Below are positions 20,327 to 28,462 of a stretch of 64,000 bases of DNA, in pieces. The stretch's first letter is position 1. Each line of letters begins with the position of its first letter. Source of the stretch: Bradyrhizobium yuanmingense. GTDB taxonomy: Bacteria; Pseudomonadota; Alphaproteobacteria; Rhizobiales; Xanthobacteraceae. Location: assembly GCF_900094575.1 (NCBI RefSeq), contig NZ_FMAE01000002.1, forward strand, positions 62,001-126,000, written 5' to 3'. A program made the position numbers and the translations under genes. The notes below the pieces were generated by a model. It was not told the DNA's origin. It made no database searches and saw nothing but the letters and a program-made list of their open reading frames with translations.

Positions 20327-20340
20327 TTGACCCGGATCAA
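20327..20340 (+). promoter_or_regulatory. FixK/FNR-type box upstream of ccmC
   Basis: TTGACCCGGATCAA matches the TTGA-N6-TCAA dyad recognised by FNR/FixK proteins, and is close to the FixK2 pattern of Bradyrhizobium. Its centre lies 67 nt upstream of the ccmC ATG, which would place a class II start site near 20375. The -10 region is weak. It would allow ccmCDG to respond to low oxygen separately from ccmAB. Confidence 0.55.
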
Positions 20341-20400
20341 CTTTCGCGACGGGCTTTCGTGCTGATTGCCTGAGCGGCCCCCGGTGATTATCAGGATACC

Positions 20401-21192
20401 ATGACGCTGATCGACCTCGCCAACCCCACGCGGTTCCTCGCGCTGACAGCGCGGGTGTTGCCGTGGCTGGCGGCCGCGACAATCATCCTGCTCACGATCG
20501 GTCTCTATCAAGCTGCGCTCGCGCCCGACGACTATCAGCAGGGCGCGACCGTCAAGATCATGTTCATCCACGTGCCCAATGCATGGCTGTCGATGTTCGT
20601 GTGGGGCGTGATGAGCATCGCATCGTTGGGCACGCTGGTGTGGCGGCATCCGCTCGCCGACGTCGCCGCCAAGGCCGCAGCTCCGATCGGCGCCGCCTTC
20701 ACCTTCCTCGCGCTGCTCACGGGCTCGCTCTGGGGCCGGCCGATGTGGGGCACCTATTGGGAGTGGGACGCGCGGCTGACCTCGGTGCTGATCCTGTTCC
20801 TGATGTATCTCGGCCTGATGGCGCTGTGGCGCGCCGTCGACGATCCCTCGCGTGCAGCGCGCGCCGCCGCGGTGCTGACCTTGGTCGGCGCGATCAACCT
20901 GCCGATCATCAAGTTCTCGGTCGATTGGTGGAACACGCTGCACCAGCCCGCCTCGGTGATACGCATGGGCGGCTCGGCGCTGGACAAGTCGTTCCTGATT
21001 CCGCTGCTGGTGATGGCGGTCGCCTTCACGCTGCTGTTCGTCACGCTGCACCTGGCCGCGATGCGCAACGAGATTTTGCGCCGCCGTGTCCGCTCGCTGC
21101 AGATGATGCAGGCCAGCCGCATGGCGTTTTCGAGCGACATGGCCGCCGGTTCGCGTGAAGACAACGCGTCCAAAGAAGCTGGGGCTGCATGA
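20401..21192 (+). CDS. ccmC: Heme transporter CcmC
   Basis: CcmC loads heme onto the chaperone CcmE. The 263-residue protein has six predicted membrane helices and the tryptophan-rich signature WGTYWEWD (116-123) between two of them, with external histidines at H57 (FIHVPNAW) and near residue 182 (NTLHQPASV) that act as heme ligands in the family. The ATG directly follows a GATACC stretch without an obvious strong ribosome-binding site. Its stop overlaps the start of ccmD by 4 nt. A FixK-like box lies upstream. Confidence 0.96.
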   Translation: MTLIDLANPTRFLALTARVLPWLAAATIILLTIGLYQAALAPDDYQQGATVKIMFIHVPNAWLSMFVWGVMSIASLGTLVWRHPLADVAAKAAAPIGAAFTFLALLTGSLWGRPMWGTYWEWDARLTSVLILFLMYLGLMALWRAVDDPSRAARAAAVLTLVGAINLPIIKFSVDWWNTLHQPASVIRMGGSALDKSFLIPLLVMAVAFTLLFVTLHLAAMRNEILRRRVRSLQMMQASRMAFSSDMAAGSREDNASKEAGAA

Positions 21193-21374
21193 CGATGTCG
21201 CTCGGTCCTTATGCCTCTTTCATCGTGGCGTCTTACGCAGCTGTCGCCCTCGTGATCGCGATCCTGATCGGCTGGGTCATGCTCGATTATCGCAGCCAGA
21301 CGCAGCGCCTGCGCGAGCTGGAGCAGCGCGGCATCACCCGCCGGTCGGGCCGCAGCGCGACGGAGCTGCGATGA
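21189..21374 (+). CDS. ccmD: Heme exporter protein CcmD
   Basis: CcmD is the small membrane protein that helps release holo-CcmE from CcmABC. The 61-residue product has one helix (about residues 9-31, [20 protein letters not shown]) followed by a basic cytoplasmic tail with the family pattern [13 protein letters not shown]. It overlaps ccmC by 4 nt upstream and ccmG by 4 nt downstream, so translation is tightly coupled. Small size, topology and position make the identification secure. Confidence 0.93.
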   Translation: MTMSLGPYASFIVASYAAVALVIAILIGWVMLDYRSQTQRLRELEQRGITRRSGRSATELR

Positions 21375-21964
21375 GCGATCAGCCTGCCTCCGCTTCGCCG
21401 CAGCGCCGCACCTTCCTGGTGATGCTGCCGCTGATCGTCTTCATCGGCCTAGCGCTTTTGTTCTGGTTCCGGCTCGGGAGTGGCGATCCCTCGCGGATTC
21501 CGTCCGCGCTGATCGGCCGGCCCGCACCGCAGACCGTGCTGCCGCCGCTCCAGGGATTGCAAGAGAATGGCGCGCAGGTCCCGGGACTCGATCCGGCTGC
21601 CTTCAAGGGCAAGGTCAGCCTCGTCAACGTCTGGGCGTCCTGGTGCGTGCCGTGCCATGACGAGGCGCCGCTCTTGACCGAAATGGCAAAAGACAAGCGC
21701 TTCCAGCTGGTCGGCATCAACTACAAGGACGCCGCCGACAATGCGCGGCGCTTCCTCGGCCGCTACGGCAACCCGTTCGGCCACGTCGGCGTCGACGCCA
21801 ACGGCCGCGCCTCGATCGAATGGGGCGTCTATGGCGTGCCGGAGACCTTCGTCGTCGGGCGCGAGGGCACCATCGTCTACAAGCTGGTCGGGCCGATCAC
21901 GCCGCAAAATCTCAAGGCCGTGCTGATGCCGGAGCTGGAGAAGGCGCTGAAGGCAGGAAGCTGA
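21371..21964 (+). CDS. ccmG: Thiol:disulfide interchange protein CcmG/DsbE
   Basis: CcmG reduces apocytochrome c cysteines in the periplasm so that heme can be attached. The 197-residue product has an N-terminal anchor (about residues 14-33) and a thioredoxin domain with WCVPCHDE, giving the redox pair C92 and C95, followed by the [11 protein letters not shown] cis-proline segment. The ATG at 21371 overlaps the end of ccmD by 4 nt; a longer upstream frame was rejected because it runs through ccmD. It is the last ccm gene here: ccmE, ccmF, ccmH and ccmI must be elsewhere. Confidence 0.95.
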   Translation: MSDQPASASPQRRTFLVMLPLIVFIGLALLFWFRLGSGDPSRIPSALIGRPAPQTVLPPLQGLQENGAQVPGLDPAAFKGKVSLVNVWASWCVPCHDEAPLLTEMAKDKRFQLVGINYKDAADNARRFLGRYGNPFGHVGVDANGRASIEWGVYGVPETFVVGREGTIVYKLVGPITPQNLKAVLMPELEKALKAGS

Positions 21965-21990
21965 TGCCGCGCTCGTACCACACGCTCAAC

Positions 21991-22092
21991 TGTCATCGCC
22001 CGACTTGATCGGGCGATCCAGTATTCCAGAGACGCCAGTCGTATACGGAGAAGCTGCGGCGTACTGGATGCCGGTCAAGCCGGGGTATGACA
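21991..22092. repeat. Palindromic intergenic repeat, family D, copy 1
   Basis: About 102 bp bounded by TGTCAT and ATGACA ends, containing CGCCCGACTTGATCGGGCG (a self-complementary hairpin), CCAGTATTCCAGAGACG and the complementary TACTGGATGCC half. It separates ccmG from the convergent yciB. A close copy lies upstream of ffh at 31967. Confidence 0.85.
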
Positions 22093-22127
22093 GCGGTATG
22101 TGGAGCGACGCTTCGCCTGTCCTTCGC

Positions 22128-22730
22128 CTAACCCTTGCTCACATCCCCCGCCTCGGCCTCGCTTCTCTCCAGCGAGACCGGCGCGAGATGATAGCGCTTG
22201 GTCAGCGGCATCTGGGCGATGGCGAAGATCATCGTGATCGGAGTGACGCCGAACACCTTGAAGTTCACCCAGAAATCCGTGCTCTGGGTGCGCCAGACGA
22301 TCTCGTTCAGCACCGCCATTCCGGCGAAGAACAGCGCCCAACGCAAGGTGAGGATGCGCCAGCCCTGCGGCGTCAGGTTGAACACCTGGTCGAACATGAC
22401 GGCGATGAAGGAGCGGCCGAATAGCAGGCCGCCGCCGAGGATCGCGGCGAACAGGCCGTAGATGATGGTCGGCTTGACTTTGATGAAGGTCTCGTCGTGC
22501 AGCACCAGGGTCAACGTGCCGAACACCAGCACGATCACGCCCGTGACGATCGCCATGATCGGGATGTGACGCGTCACGATGTAGGAGGCGGCCATCGCGA
22601 CCGCGATGGCCACCATGAAGGCGCCGGTCGCCGCGAACAGATTGAACTTCGCGTTGACGAAGAAGAACACGAGCAGCGGACCGAGCTCGGTCGCGAGCTT
22701 GAACAGCGGATGCGGCTGGGTCTTGTCCAT
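22128..22730 (-). CDS. yciB: Inner-membrane septation protein A (YciB/IspZ)
   Basis: YciB is a small inner-membrane protein linked to envelope synthesis and intracellular septation. The 200-residue product has five or six hydrophobic segments. The N-terminal [27 protein letters not shown] region and the middle [20 protein letters not shown] region are family landmarks, and WVNFKVFG lies near the C-terminus. An ATG 7 codons upstream (22751) is possible, but GGAAGAGAG stands directly before the ATG at 22730. It lies downstream of ftsY on the same strand with a family C repeat between them, a common rhizobial pairing. Confidence 0.93.
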   Translation of the reverse strand: MDKTQPHPLFKLATELGPLLVFFFVNAKFNLFAATGAFMVAIAVAMAASYIVTRHIPIMAIVTGVIVLVFGTLTLVLHDETFIKVKPTIIYGLFAAILGGGLLFGRSFIAVMFDQVFNLTPQGWRILTLRWALFFAGMAVLNEIVWRTQSTDFWVNFKVFGVTPITMIFAIAQMPLTKRYHLAPVSLERSEAEAGDVSKG

Positions 22731-22748
22731 TCTCTCTTCCGTATCTCC

Positions 22749-22849
22749 CATCCTTCGAGACGACCGCTTCGCGGTCTCCTCAGGATGAGGACCTCATGTG
22801 TGGCACGACCTCATCCTGAGGAGCCGCGCAAGCGGCGTCTCGAAGGATG
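22749..22849. repeat. Palindromic intergenic repeat, family C, copy 1
   Basis: A 101-bp element with perfect ends CATCCTTCGAGACG and CGTCTCGAAGGATG, and inner arms TCCTCAGGATGAGG and CCTCATCCTGAGGA. It fills the space from the yciB start region to within 3 nt of the ftsY stop codon. Confidence 0.88.
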
Positions 22850-22852
22850 ACG

Positions 22853-23797
22853 CTATTCGATTCCGGCGATGGCGCGGGCGAAGTCGCGCGCGGTGAAGGG
22901 CGCGAGATCGTCGACGCCTTCGCCGACGCCGATGAAGTGCACCGGCAGCTTGAACTTCTCCGCGAGCGCCACCAGGATGCCGCCGCGCGCGGTGCCGTCG
23001 AGCTTGGTCATCACGAGGCCGGTGACCCCGGCGGTGCGATGGAAGGCCTCGACCTGCGACAGCGCATTCTGGCCGACGGTCGCATCCAGCACCAGCAGCA
23101 CGGCATGCGGCGCAGTGTCATCCACCTTGCGGATCACGCGCACGACCTTCTCGAGCTCGTTCATCAGCTCGGCCTTGTTCTGCAAGCGGCCGGCGGTGTC
23201 GATCAGCAGCACGTCAACATTCTGCTCCTTCGCCGCGGTGAGCGCGTTGAAGGCGAGGCTTGCGGAATCCGAGCCCTGCGCGCCTGCGATGACGGGCGTC
23301 TTCGTCCGCTCGCCCCAGACCTTGAGCTGCTCGATGGCGGCGGCGCGAAACGTGTCGCCGGCGGCCAGCATCACCTTGCGGCCTTCGGAGGCGAATTTCT
23401 GCGACAGCTTGCCGATCGTGGTGGTCTTGCCGGAACCGTTGACGCCGACCACGAGAATGACGAACGGCTTTTTTGCCGCATCGATCACCAGCGGCTTTGC
23501 CACCGGCGACAGCACCTTCTCGACCTCGGTGGCGACGACGTCCTTGACCTCGTCCGCCGAGATCGCCTTGTCGTAGCGGCCGGTGCCGACGGCATCGGCA
23601 ATGCGCACCGCGACTGACGTGCCGAGGTCGGCGCGCAGCAGCACGTCCTCGATGTCGTCGAGCATGGCGCGGTCGAGCTTGCGCTTGGTGACGAGGTCGG
23701 CGACCGCGGTCCCGAGCGAGGACGAGGTGCGCTTCAGCCCGTTGGACAGGCGGCGCCACCAGCTCAGCTTGGGGGTCTCGGAGGTGGTATCGTTCAT
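22853..23797 (-). CDS. ftsY: Signal recognition particle receptor FtsY
   Basis: FtsY is the SRP receptor GTPase that docks Ffh-ribosome complexes at the membrane. The 314-residue protein has a short N-terminal stretch with WWRRL, the N domain, then the NG GTPase domain with G1 GVNGSGKTTT (118-127), LLIDTAGR (about 197-204) and TKLDGTARGG near residue 274. It lacks the long acidic A domain of E. coli FtsY, as usual in alphaproteobacteria. The stop codon is directly next to a family C repeat. Its partner Ffh is encoded at 32126 in this window. Confidence 0.96.
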   Translation of the reverse strand: MNDTTSETPKLSWWRRLSNGLKRTSSSLGTAVADLVTKRKLDRAMLDDIEDVLLRADLGTSVAVRIADAVGTGRYDKAISADEVKDVVATEVEKVLSPVAKPLVIDAAKKPFVILVVGVNGSGKTTTIGKLSQKFASEGRKVMLAAGDTFRAAAIEQLKVWGERTKTPVIAGAQGSDSASLAFNALTAAKEQNVDVLLIDTAGRLQNKAELMNELEKVVRVIRKVDDTAPHAVLLVLDATVGQNALSQVEAFHRTAGVTGLVMTKLDGTARGGILVALAEKFKLPVHFIGVGEGVDDLAPFTARDFARAIAGIE

Positions 23798-23854
23798 AGT
23801 GGCGTGTTAGCCGTTCCGGCCCGTAAACGAAAGCCTTGACCGAAAGTCCTGCGA

Positions 23855-24556
23855 TTGCTCGATGTTCCCCAATTGACCGCCGATGAGATCTTAGGCCGCG
23901 TGCTCCATCGCGACGGCCTGATGCTGGTCATCGACAAGCCGGCCGGCCTGCCGGTGCATCGCGGCCCCAAGGGTGGCCCCAATCTGGAGGATTGCTTCGA
24001 CGCGCTGCGTTTCGGCCTGCCGCGACCGCCGGTGCTGGCCCACCGGCTGGACAAGGACACCTCGGGCTGCCTCGTGCTCGGCCGCCACCGCAAGGCGACG
24101 GCATCGCTGGGCCTTTTGTTCAAGCACGGCAAGATCGGCAAAACCTACTGGACCGTGGTCGAAGGCGGCCCTGCCGACGACGAAGGCACCATCGACATGC
24201 CGCTCGGCCGGCTCAATGCCGAACGCGGCTGGTGGCAGAAACCGGATCCGGAAGGGCAGAAGGCGATTACCAACTGGAAAGTGTTGGGCCGGGCCGACGG
24301 TTTCACCTGGCTTGCCATGGAACCGGTGACCGGCCGGACCCATCAATTGCGGGTGCATGCGGCCGCGAGCGGCTGGCCGATCTTCGGCGACAACATCTAC
24401 GGCAACGGTCCGCGCTTCGGCGAGCCGCGCCTGCACCTGCATTCGCGCGAGATCGTGGTGCCGATCTCCCGGAACAAGGAGCCGGTCCGCGTGGTGGCGC
24501 CGGCCCCGCCGCATATGCACGAGAAGCTCCGGGCCTGCGGGTGGAACGGGGAGTAA
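23855..24556 (+). CDS. RluA family pseudouridine synthase
   Basis: This enzyme isomerises uridine to pseudouridine in rRNA or tRNA. The 233-residue product has the RluA signature HRLDKDTSG with the catalytic D66, preceded by LVIDKPAGLPVH and followed by RTHQLRVHAAASGWPIFGD. There is no N-terminal S4 domain, so it is closest to the short RluA/TruC-type group; the target site cannot be told from sequence. The best start is TTG at 23855, since the frame closes just upstream and the next ATG would remove conserved residues. It is divergent from ftsY across 57 nt. Confidence 0.9.
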   Translation: MLDVPQLTADEILGRVLHRDGLMLVIDKPAGLPVHRGPKGGPNLEDCFDALRFGLPRPPVLAHRLDKDTSGCLVLGRHRKATASLGLLFKHGKIGKTYWTVVEGGPADDEGTIDMPLGRLNAERGWWQKPDPEGQKAITNWKVLGRADGFTWLAMEPVTGRTHQLRVHAAASGWPIFGDNIYGNGPRFGEPRLHLHSREIVVPISRNKEPVRVVAPAPPHMHEKLRACGWNGE

Positions 24557-24567
24557 CCTCTTAGACC

Positions 24568-24680
24568 CTCATGGTGAGGAGGCGCGTCAGCGCCGTCTCG
24601 AACCATAGAGGCCCCGCAGGCGCATCGCGGTCGTATCCATCCTTCGAGACGCCCGCTTCGCGGGCTCCTCGGGATGAGGA
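24568..24680. repeat. Palindromic intergenic repeat, family C, copy 2 (diverged)
   Basis: About 113 bp with CTCATGGTGAGGAGGCGCGTCAGCGCCGTCTCGAACCAT and CATCCTTCGAGACGCCCGCTTCGCGGGCTCCTCGGGATGAGG halves; the two arms have diverged from one another. It lies between the pseudouridine synthase and the DUF2336 gene. Confidence 0.75.
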
Positions 24681-24810
24681 GCGGTGGTCGGTCGAGAAGC
24701 GGCTGTGCTCGGCTACCGTGCCATGGTTTACGAAACCTTCAGCGCTCGCCTCTAATGATAACGGTTGCTTAGAACAAGCTTCCGTAACCGCTCAGGACGA
24801 GCCGCGCGCG

Positions 24811-25920
24811 ATGACCAATTCCGGGCTATCGATCATCGACGAGGTCGAATCCGCACTGCGGATCGGCTCGCCGGAAAAGGGCCTGGCGACGGCCCGGCGC
24901 GTCACCGAGCTGTTCCTCTCCTCCGCCGGCAATTTCGACGACGAGCAGATCGCGCTGTTCGACGACGTGCTCGAGCGCCTGATCGGCACCATCGAGCTGC
25001 GCGCCATCGCCGATGTGGCAGCGCGCGTGGCGCTGGCCGAGATCAGCGCGCAGCTGGCGCCGATCGCGCAGGCGCCGCCGTCGGTGATCCGCCGCCTCGC
25101 CAACAATGACGAGATCCGCATCGCCGGCCCCGTGCTGCAGGAATCCGCGCGCCTCGACGACGGCGAGCTGGTGAAGATCGCATCAGCTAAGGGCGAGCCG
25201 CATCTGCTCGCGGTCGCCGGCCGCTGGTGGCTGAAGGAGATCGTCACCGACGCGCTGCTGGCGCGCCGCTACCCCAGCGTCAGCCGGCGGCTTGCGGCCA
25301 ATCCCGGCGCGCGCGTCTCCGGAAAAGGGTTCGCCATCATCGTCGGCCAGGCCGAAAGCGACCCGGAGCTCGCAGTCAGTGTCGGCGTCCGCGTCGACTT
25401 GCCCTCGGAGCTGCGCCGCCAATTGCTGCGCTCGGCGACGGACGCCGTGCGCACCCGCCTGTTGTCGCGCGCCCCGCCGCATCTGTTCGAGGAGATCCAG
25501 AGCGCGATCGCCGCCGTCGCCATCGGCGCCGAACGCGAAATGTCGGCGGCGCGCGATTTCGAAGGTGCCAAGCGCGCCATCGCCGGCCTCAAGGCCACCG
25601 GCCAGCTCGACGAGGCGACGTTGCTCGGCTTCGCCACACAGCGGCGCTATGAGGAGACGGTGGCGGCGCTGGCGGCGTTGTCGGGATCGACGGTCGAGGT
25701 GATCCGACCGCTGATGCAGAGTCTCCGCGAGGACGGCCTGCTGGTGCCGTGCAAGGCCGCACAGCTCAGCTGGGAGACCACCATGGCCGTGCTCGAATGC
25801 CGTTTCGCGACAGGCGCGATGACGCCCGCGGACATCGCGAGGACACAGGGGCATTTTGCGAGAATGACGGCGGAGAACGCCAAGCGCACGCTGCGATTCT
25901 GGCAGGTCAGGGCGTCGTAG
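24811..25920 (+). CDS. DUF2336 domain protein (first of two in this window)
   Basis: A 369-residue soluble, helix-rich protein of the alphaproteobacterial DUF2336 family, whose function is not established. It is built of repeated helical segments: a LIGTIELRAIADVAARVALAEIS block, an APPSVIRRLANNDEIRIAGPVLQESARLDDGELVKIA block typical of the family, and a C-terminal TQRRYEETVAALAALSGS and MTAENAKRTLRFWQ region. The upstream frame extends to 24571 through a repeat, so I took the ATG at 24811. A paralogue with the same blocks lies at 59114-60196. No enzymatic motif or membrane segment is seen. Scaffold or signalling roles are possible but unproven. Confidence 0.88.
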   Translation: MTNSGLSIIDEVESALRIGSPEKGLATARRVTELFLSSAGNFDDEQIALFDDVLERLIGTIELRAIADVAARVALAEISAQLAPIAQAPPSVIRRLANNDEIRIAGPVLQESARLDDGELVKIASAKGEPHLLAVAGRWWLKEIVTDALLARRYPSVSRRLAANPGARVSGKGFAIIVGQAESDPELAVSVGVRVDLPSELRRQLLRSATDAVRTRLLSRAPPHLFEEIQSAIAAVAIGAEREMSAARDFEGAKRAIAGLKATGQLDEATLLGFATQRRYEETVAALAALSGSTVEVIRPLMQSLREDGLLVPCKAAQLSWETTMAVLECRFATGAMTPADIARTQGHFARMTAENAKRTLRFWQVRAS

Positions 25921-25921
25921 T

Positions 25922-26073
25922 TTTCCCTCTCCCCTTGCGGGAGAGGGTGGCTCGCCGTGAGAGCGGCGAGACGGGTGAGGGGCCTCTCTCCGCGCATGAC
26001 CTCTCAATGCGATTGCGCGGATACAAACCCCTCATCCGGCGCTTCGCGCCACCTTCTCCCACAAGGGGAGAAG
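25922..26073. repeat. Intergenic repeat, family E, copy 3
   Basis: About 152 bp between the convergent DUF2336 and mtaB genes, with CCCTCTCCCCTTGCGGGAGAGGG at one end and CCTTCTCCCACAAGGGGAGAAGG at the other. GGGTGAGGGG and CCCCTCATCC lie between them. Both ends can form hairpins on either strand, so it may act as a two-way transcription stop. Confidence 0.78.
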
Positions 26074-26088
26074 GAAGAGAGCAGCTGC

Positions 26089-27342
26089 TTACGTCGTGAG
26101 CCGCTCACCATCAATGCCAGCAATCTTCAGCCGCACGATGCTTCCCACCCGCTCGCCCGCAATCGCCACCGGCAGATAATGCTCCGTGCGGCCCTGCCCC
26201 TCGCTCTCGATCAGCACATCGCGCATGGCGCCGATCTCGGCTTGCAGCCGTTGCTGCAGCGCCGCCTCTCCTACCGCGCGCAGCCGCTTCGCACGCTCTT
26301 TAATGACCGGCCCCGCCACCTGCGGCATCCGCGCGGCGGGCGTGCCGGGCCGCGGCGAATAAGGGAAGACGTGCAGGAAGGTCAGGCCGCATTGCTCGAC
26401 GAGATCGAGCGAGCGCGAGAACATGTCCTCGGTCTCGGTCGGGAAGCCCGCGATGATGTCGGCGCCGAAGACGACATCGGAGCGCAGGCGGCGCACCTGC
26501 TCGCAGAAGCCAATCGCATCCTGCCGCGAATGCCGCCGCTTCATGCGCTTCAGGATCATGTCGTCGCCCGACTGCAGCGACAGATGCAGATGCGGCATCA
26601 GGCGCGAATCGTCGGCGATGGCATCGAGCAGGTCGTCATCGGCCTCGATCGAATCGATCGAGGAGATGCGCAGGCGCTTGAGCTCGGGCACATGGCGCAG
26701 GATCTGCTTGGTCAGCATGCCGAGCTTGGGCGCGCCGGGCAGGTCCGCACCATAGCTGGTGAGATCGACGCCGGTCAGCACGATCTCGGCATGGCCGCGT
26801 TCGACCAGGGCGCGCACCTGCTCGACCGCCGCCCCCATCGGCACCGAGCGCGAATTGCCGCGGCCGAACGGGATGATGCAGAAGGTGCAGCGATGATCGC
26901 AGCCGTTCTGCACCTGCACGAAGACGCGCGGCAGGCCGCTCGCATAGCCATCGACGAGGTGCGGCGCCATCTCCTTCACCGCCATGATGTCGCTGACGGC
27001 GATCTTCTCGCTGGCGCCAAGATCGAAAGCGTGGCGCGTCTCCCGCCACGCTTCGCCGCGCATCTTGTCGTCATTGCCGACGACGCGATCGACCTCGGCC
27101 ATGCCCGCAAACATCGCAGCCTGCGTCTGCGCCGCGCAGCCGGTGACGACGATGCGCGCCTCGGGGCGCTCGCGCTTCAACTTGCGGATCGACTGGCGCG
27201 CCTGCGCCACCGCCTCGTTGGTGACGGCGCAGCTGTTGATGACGATGGTGTCGGAAAGCCCTGCGACTTCCGCCTTGCTGCGGATCACCTCGGCCTCGAA
27301 GGCGTTGAGGCGGCAGCCGAAGGTGACGATGTCGACGGCCAT
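26089..27342 (-). CDS. mtaB: tRNA t6A37 methylthiotransferase MtaB
   Basis: MtaB is a radical-SAM enzyme that adds a methylthio group to N6-threonylcarbamoyladenosine at position 37 of tRNAs reading ANN codons. The 417-residue product has three cluster-binding cysteines in the N-terminal UPF0004 domain (C10, C38, C69), the radical-SAM triad C148-x3-C152-x2-C155 (CDHRCTFC), and a C-terminal TRAM-like region. The sequence after the triad, IIPFGRGNSRS, fits MtaB rather than MiaB. Its start overlaps the dapF stop by one base, indicating translational coupling. MiaB itself is at 50650 and TsaB, needed for its substrate, at 48054. Confidence 0.94.
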   Translation of the reverse strand: MAVDIVTFGCRLNAFEAEVIRSKAEVAGLSDTIVINSCAVTNEAVAQARQSIRKLKRERPEARIVVTGCAAQTQAAMFAGMAEVDRVVGNDDKMRGEAWRETRHAFDLGASEKIAVSDIMAVKEMAPHLVDGYASGLPRVFVQVQNGCDHRCTFCIIPFGRGNSRSVPMGAAVEQVRALVERGHAEIVLTGVDLTSYGADLPGAPKLGMLTKQILRHVPELKRLRISSIDSIEADDDLLDAIADDSRLMPHLHLSLQSGDDMILKRMKRRHSRQDAIGFCEQVRRLRSDVVFGADIIAGFPTETEDMFSRSLDLVEQCGLTFLHVFPYSPRPGTPAARMPQVAGPVIKERAKRLRAVGEAALQQRLQAEIGAMRDVLIESEGQGRTEHYLPVAIAGERVGSIVRLKIAGIDGERLTT

Positions 27343-28217
27343 CAGGCGACCGGCGCGAACAGCGCCGGATCGAAGCTGCCCTCATATTCGAAGGTCGCGG
27401 TGCCCGTCATCAGCACGTGGTCGTCGCGCTCGCGCCATTCGATGCCGAGCTTGCCGCCGGGCAATGTGATCTCGACCTTGCGCTCGGCGCGCTTCAGCCG
27501 CGCGGCGGCGACCGCCGTGGCGCAGGCCGCCGACCCGCACGCCTTGGTCAGGCCGGCACCGCGCTCCCAGGTGCGGATCGTGATGTGCTCGCGATCGACG
27601 ATATGGGCCAGCGTGATGTTGGCGCGCTCGGGAAAGATCGGATGGTTTTCCAAGAGCGGACCGAAGCGGCCGAGATCGTAGGCGTTGACGTCGTCGACCC
27701 AGAACACCGCGTGCGGATTGCCCATGCTCACCACTGAGGGCGAATGCAGAATGGGATTGTCGATCGGCCCGATCTGCAATTCGATGTAGCGGGTGTCGCG
27801 AAACTCTTCCGCCAGCGGAATGTCCTGCCAGCCGAATTTCGGCGCGCCCATATCCACTGTGTAGAGGTCGGGCGCCGGACCCTGCCAGGCATTGAGCAGG
27901 CCGGCGGCCGTCTCGAAGGTCGCACTGGTCTGCCCGGTCTTCTCGAAGATGCGGCGCACGACGCAGCGCATGCCGTTGCCGCAGGCACCGGCCTCCGAGC
28001 CGTCATTGTTGTAGATGCTGATGAAGGCCTCGGTGCCGTCGAGCCGCGGCCTCTGCAGCACCATGAGCTGGTCGTAAGCCACGCCGCCGTTCGCGGACGC
28101 GACGGCGCGGGCATCGTCCGGCGTGACCTTGGCCGCCGAATCGCGCAAGTCGACAACGACGATCTCGTTGCCGATGCCGTTCATCTTGGCAAATGCGTGG
28201 TTGGCCAGCGCGCTCAT
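27342..28217 (-). CDS. dapF: Diaminopimelate epimerase
   Basis: DapF converts LL- to meso-diaminopimelate for lysine and peptidoglycan synthesis without a cofactor. The 291-residue protein has the two catalytic cysteines, C79 in [13 protein letters not shown] and C227 in ACGSAACAT, and the N-terminal [14 protein letters not shown]. Its TGA overlaps the mtaB ATG by one base. The pair dapF-mtaB is conserved in rhizobia. Upstream, a 245-nt divergent gap separates it from the secreted GyrI-like gene. Confidence 0.97.
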   Translation of the reverse strand: MSALANHAFAKMNGIGNEIVVVDLRDSAAKVTPDDARAVASANGGVAYDQLMVLQRPRLDGTEAFISIYNNDGSEAGACGNGMRCVVRRIFEKTGQTSATFETAAGLLNAWQGPAPDLYTVDMGAPKFGWQDIPLAEEFRDTRYIELQIGPIDNPILHSPSVVSMGNPHAVFWVDDVNAYDLGRFGPLLENHPIFPERANITLAHIVDREHITIRTWERGAGLTKACGSAACATAVAAARLKRAERKVEITLPGGKLGIEWRERDDHVLMTGTATFEYEGSFDPALFAPVA

Positions 28218-28395
28218 GAAAATTCCCGAATTTCGCCTGCCTTATATGGCGATCCTCGGCCGCTTGGCCAGTGATTTGCCACCCGGGTCGGGACATCGGG
28301 CAAGTTGCCTGCCATGACGCATCTGTCATGGGACGAATTCGGCGCTCGCGTGTTAGAACGGCGCGGTTCGCGCGAACCGGGACGCGCGGACGGGT

Positions 28396-28450
28396 TAAGG
28401 CCTTGGTGGGTAAGGCCTTGATGAATTGAGGCCCCGACGAAGCGGGCCTC
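28396..28450 (+). promoter_or_regulatory. Tandem 10-nt repeats and hairpin in front of the GyrI-like gene
   Basis: TAAGGCCTTG occurs twice with a 15-nt period (28396-28405 and 28411-28420); each copy contains the palindrome AAGGCCTT. Next comes a hairpin, GAGGCCC at 28428-28434 with GGGCCTC at 28444-28450, ending directly at the GGGGAG ribosome-binding site. This could be a pair of operator sites plus a translation-control hairpin. Confidence 0.35.
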
Positions 28451-28462
28451 GGGGAGAATAAA

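Noticed and set aside
21991..22092. Palindromic repeats as CRISPR units
   Set aside because: The repeats are singly dispersed palindromes between different genes, not regularly spaced direct repeats with unique spacers, and no cas genes are present.
24571..24810. N-terminal extension of the first DUF2336 protein
   Set aside because: The extension runs through a family C repeat and has no family similarity; the ATG at 24811 gives a product in line with its paralogue.
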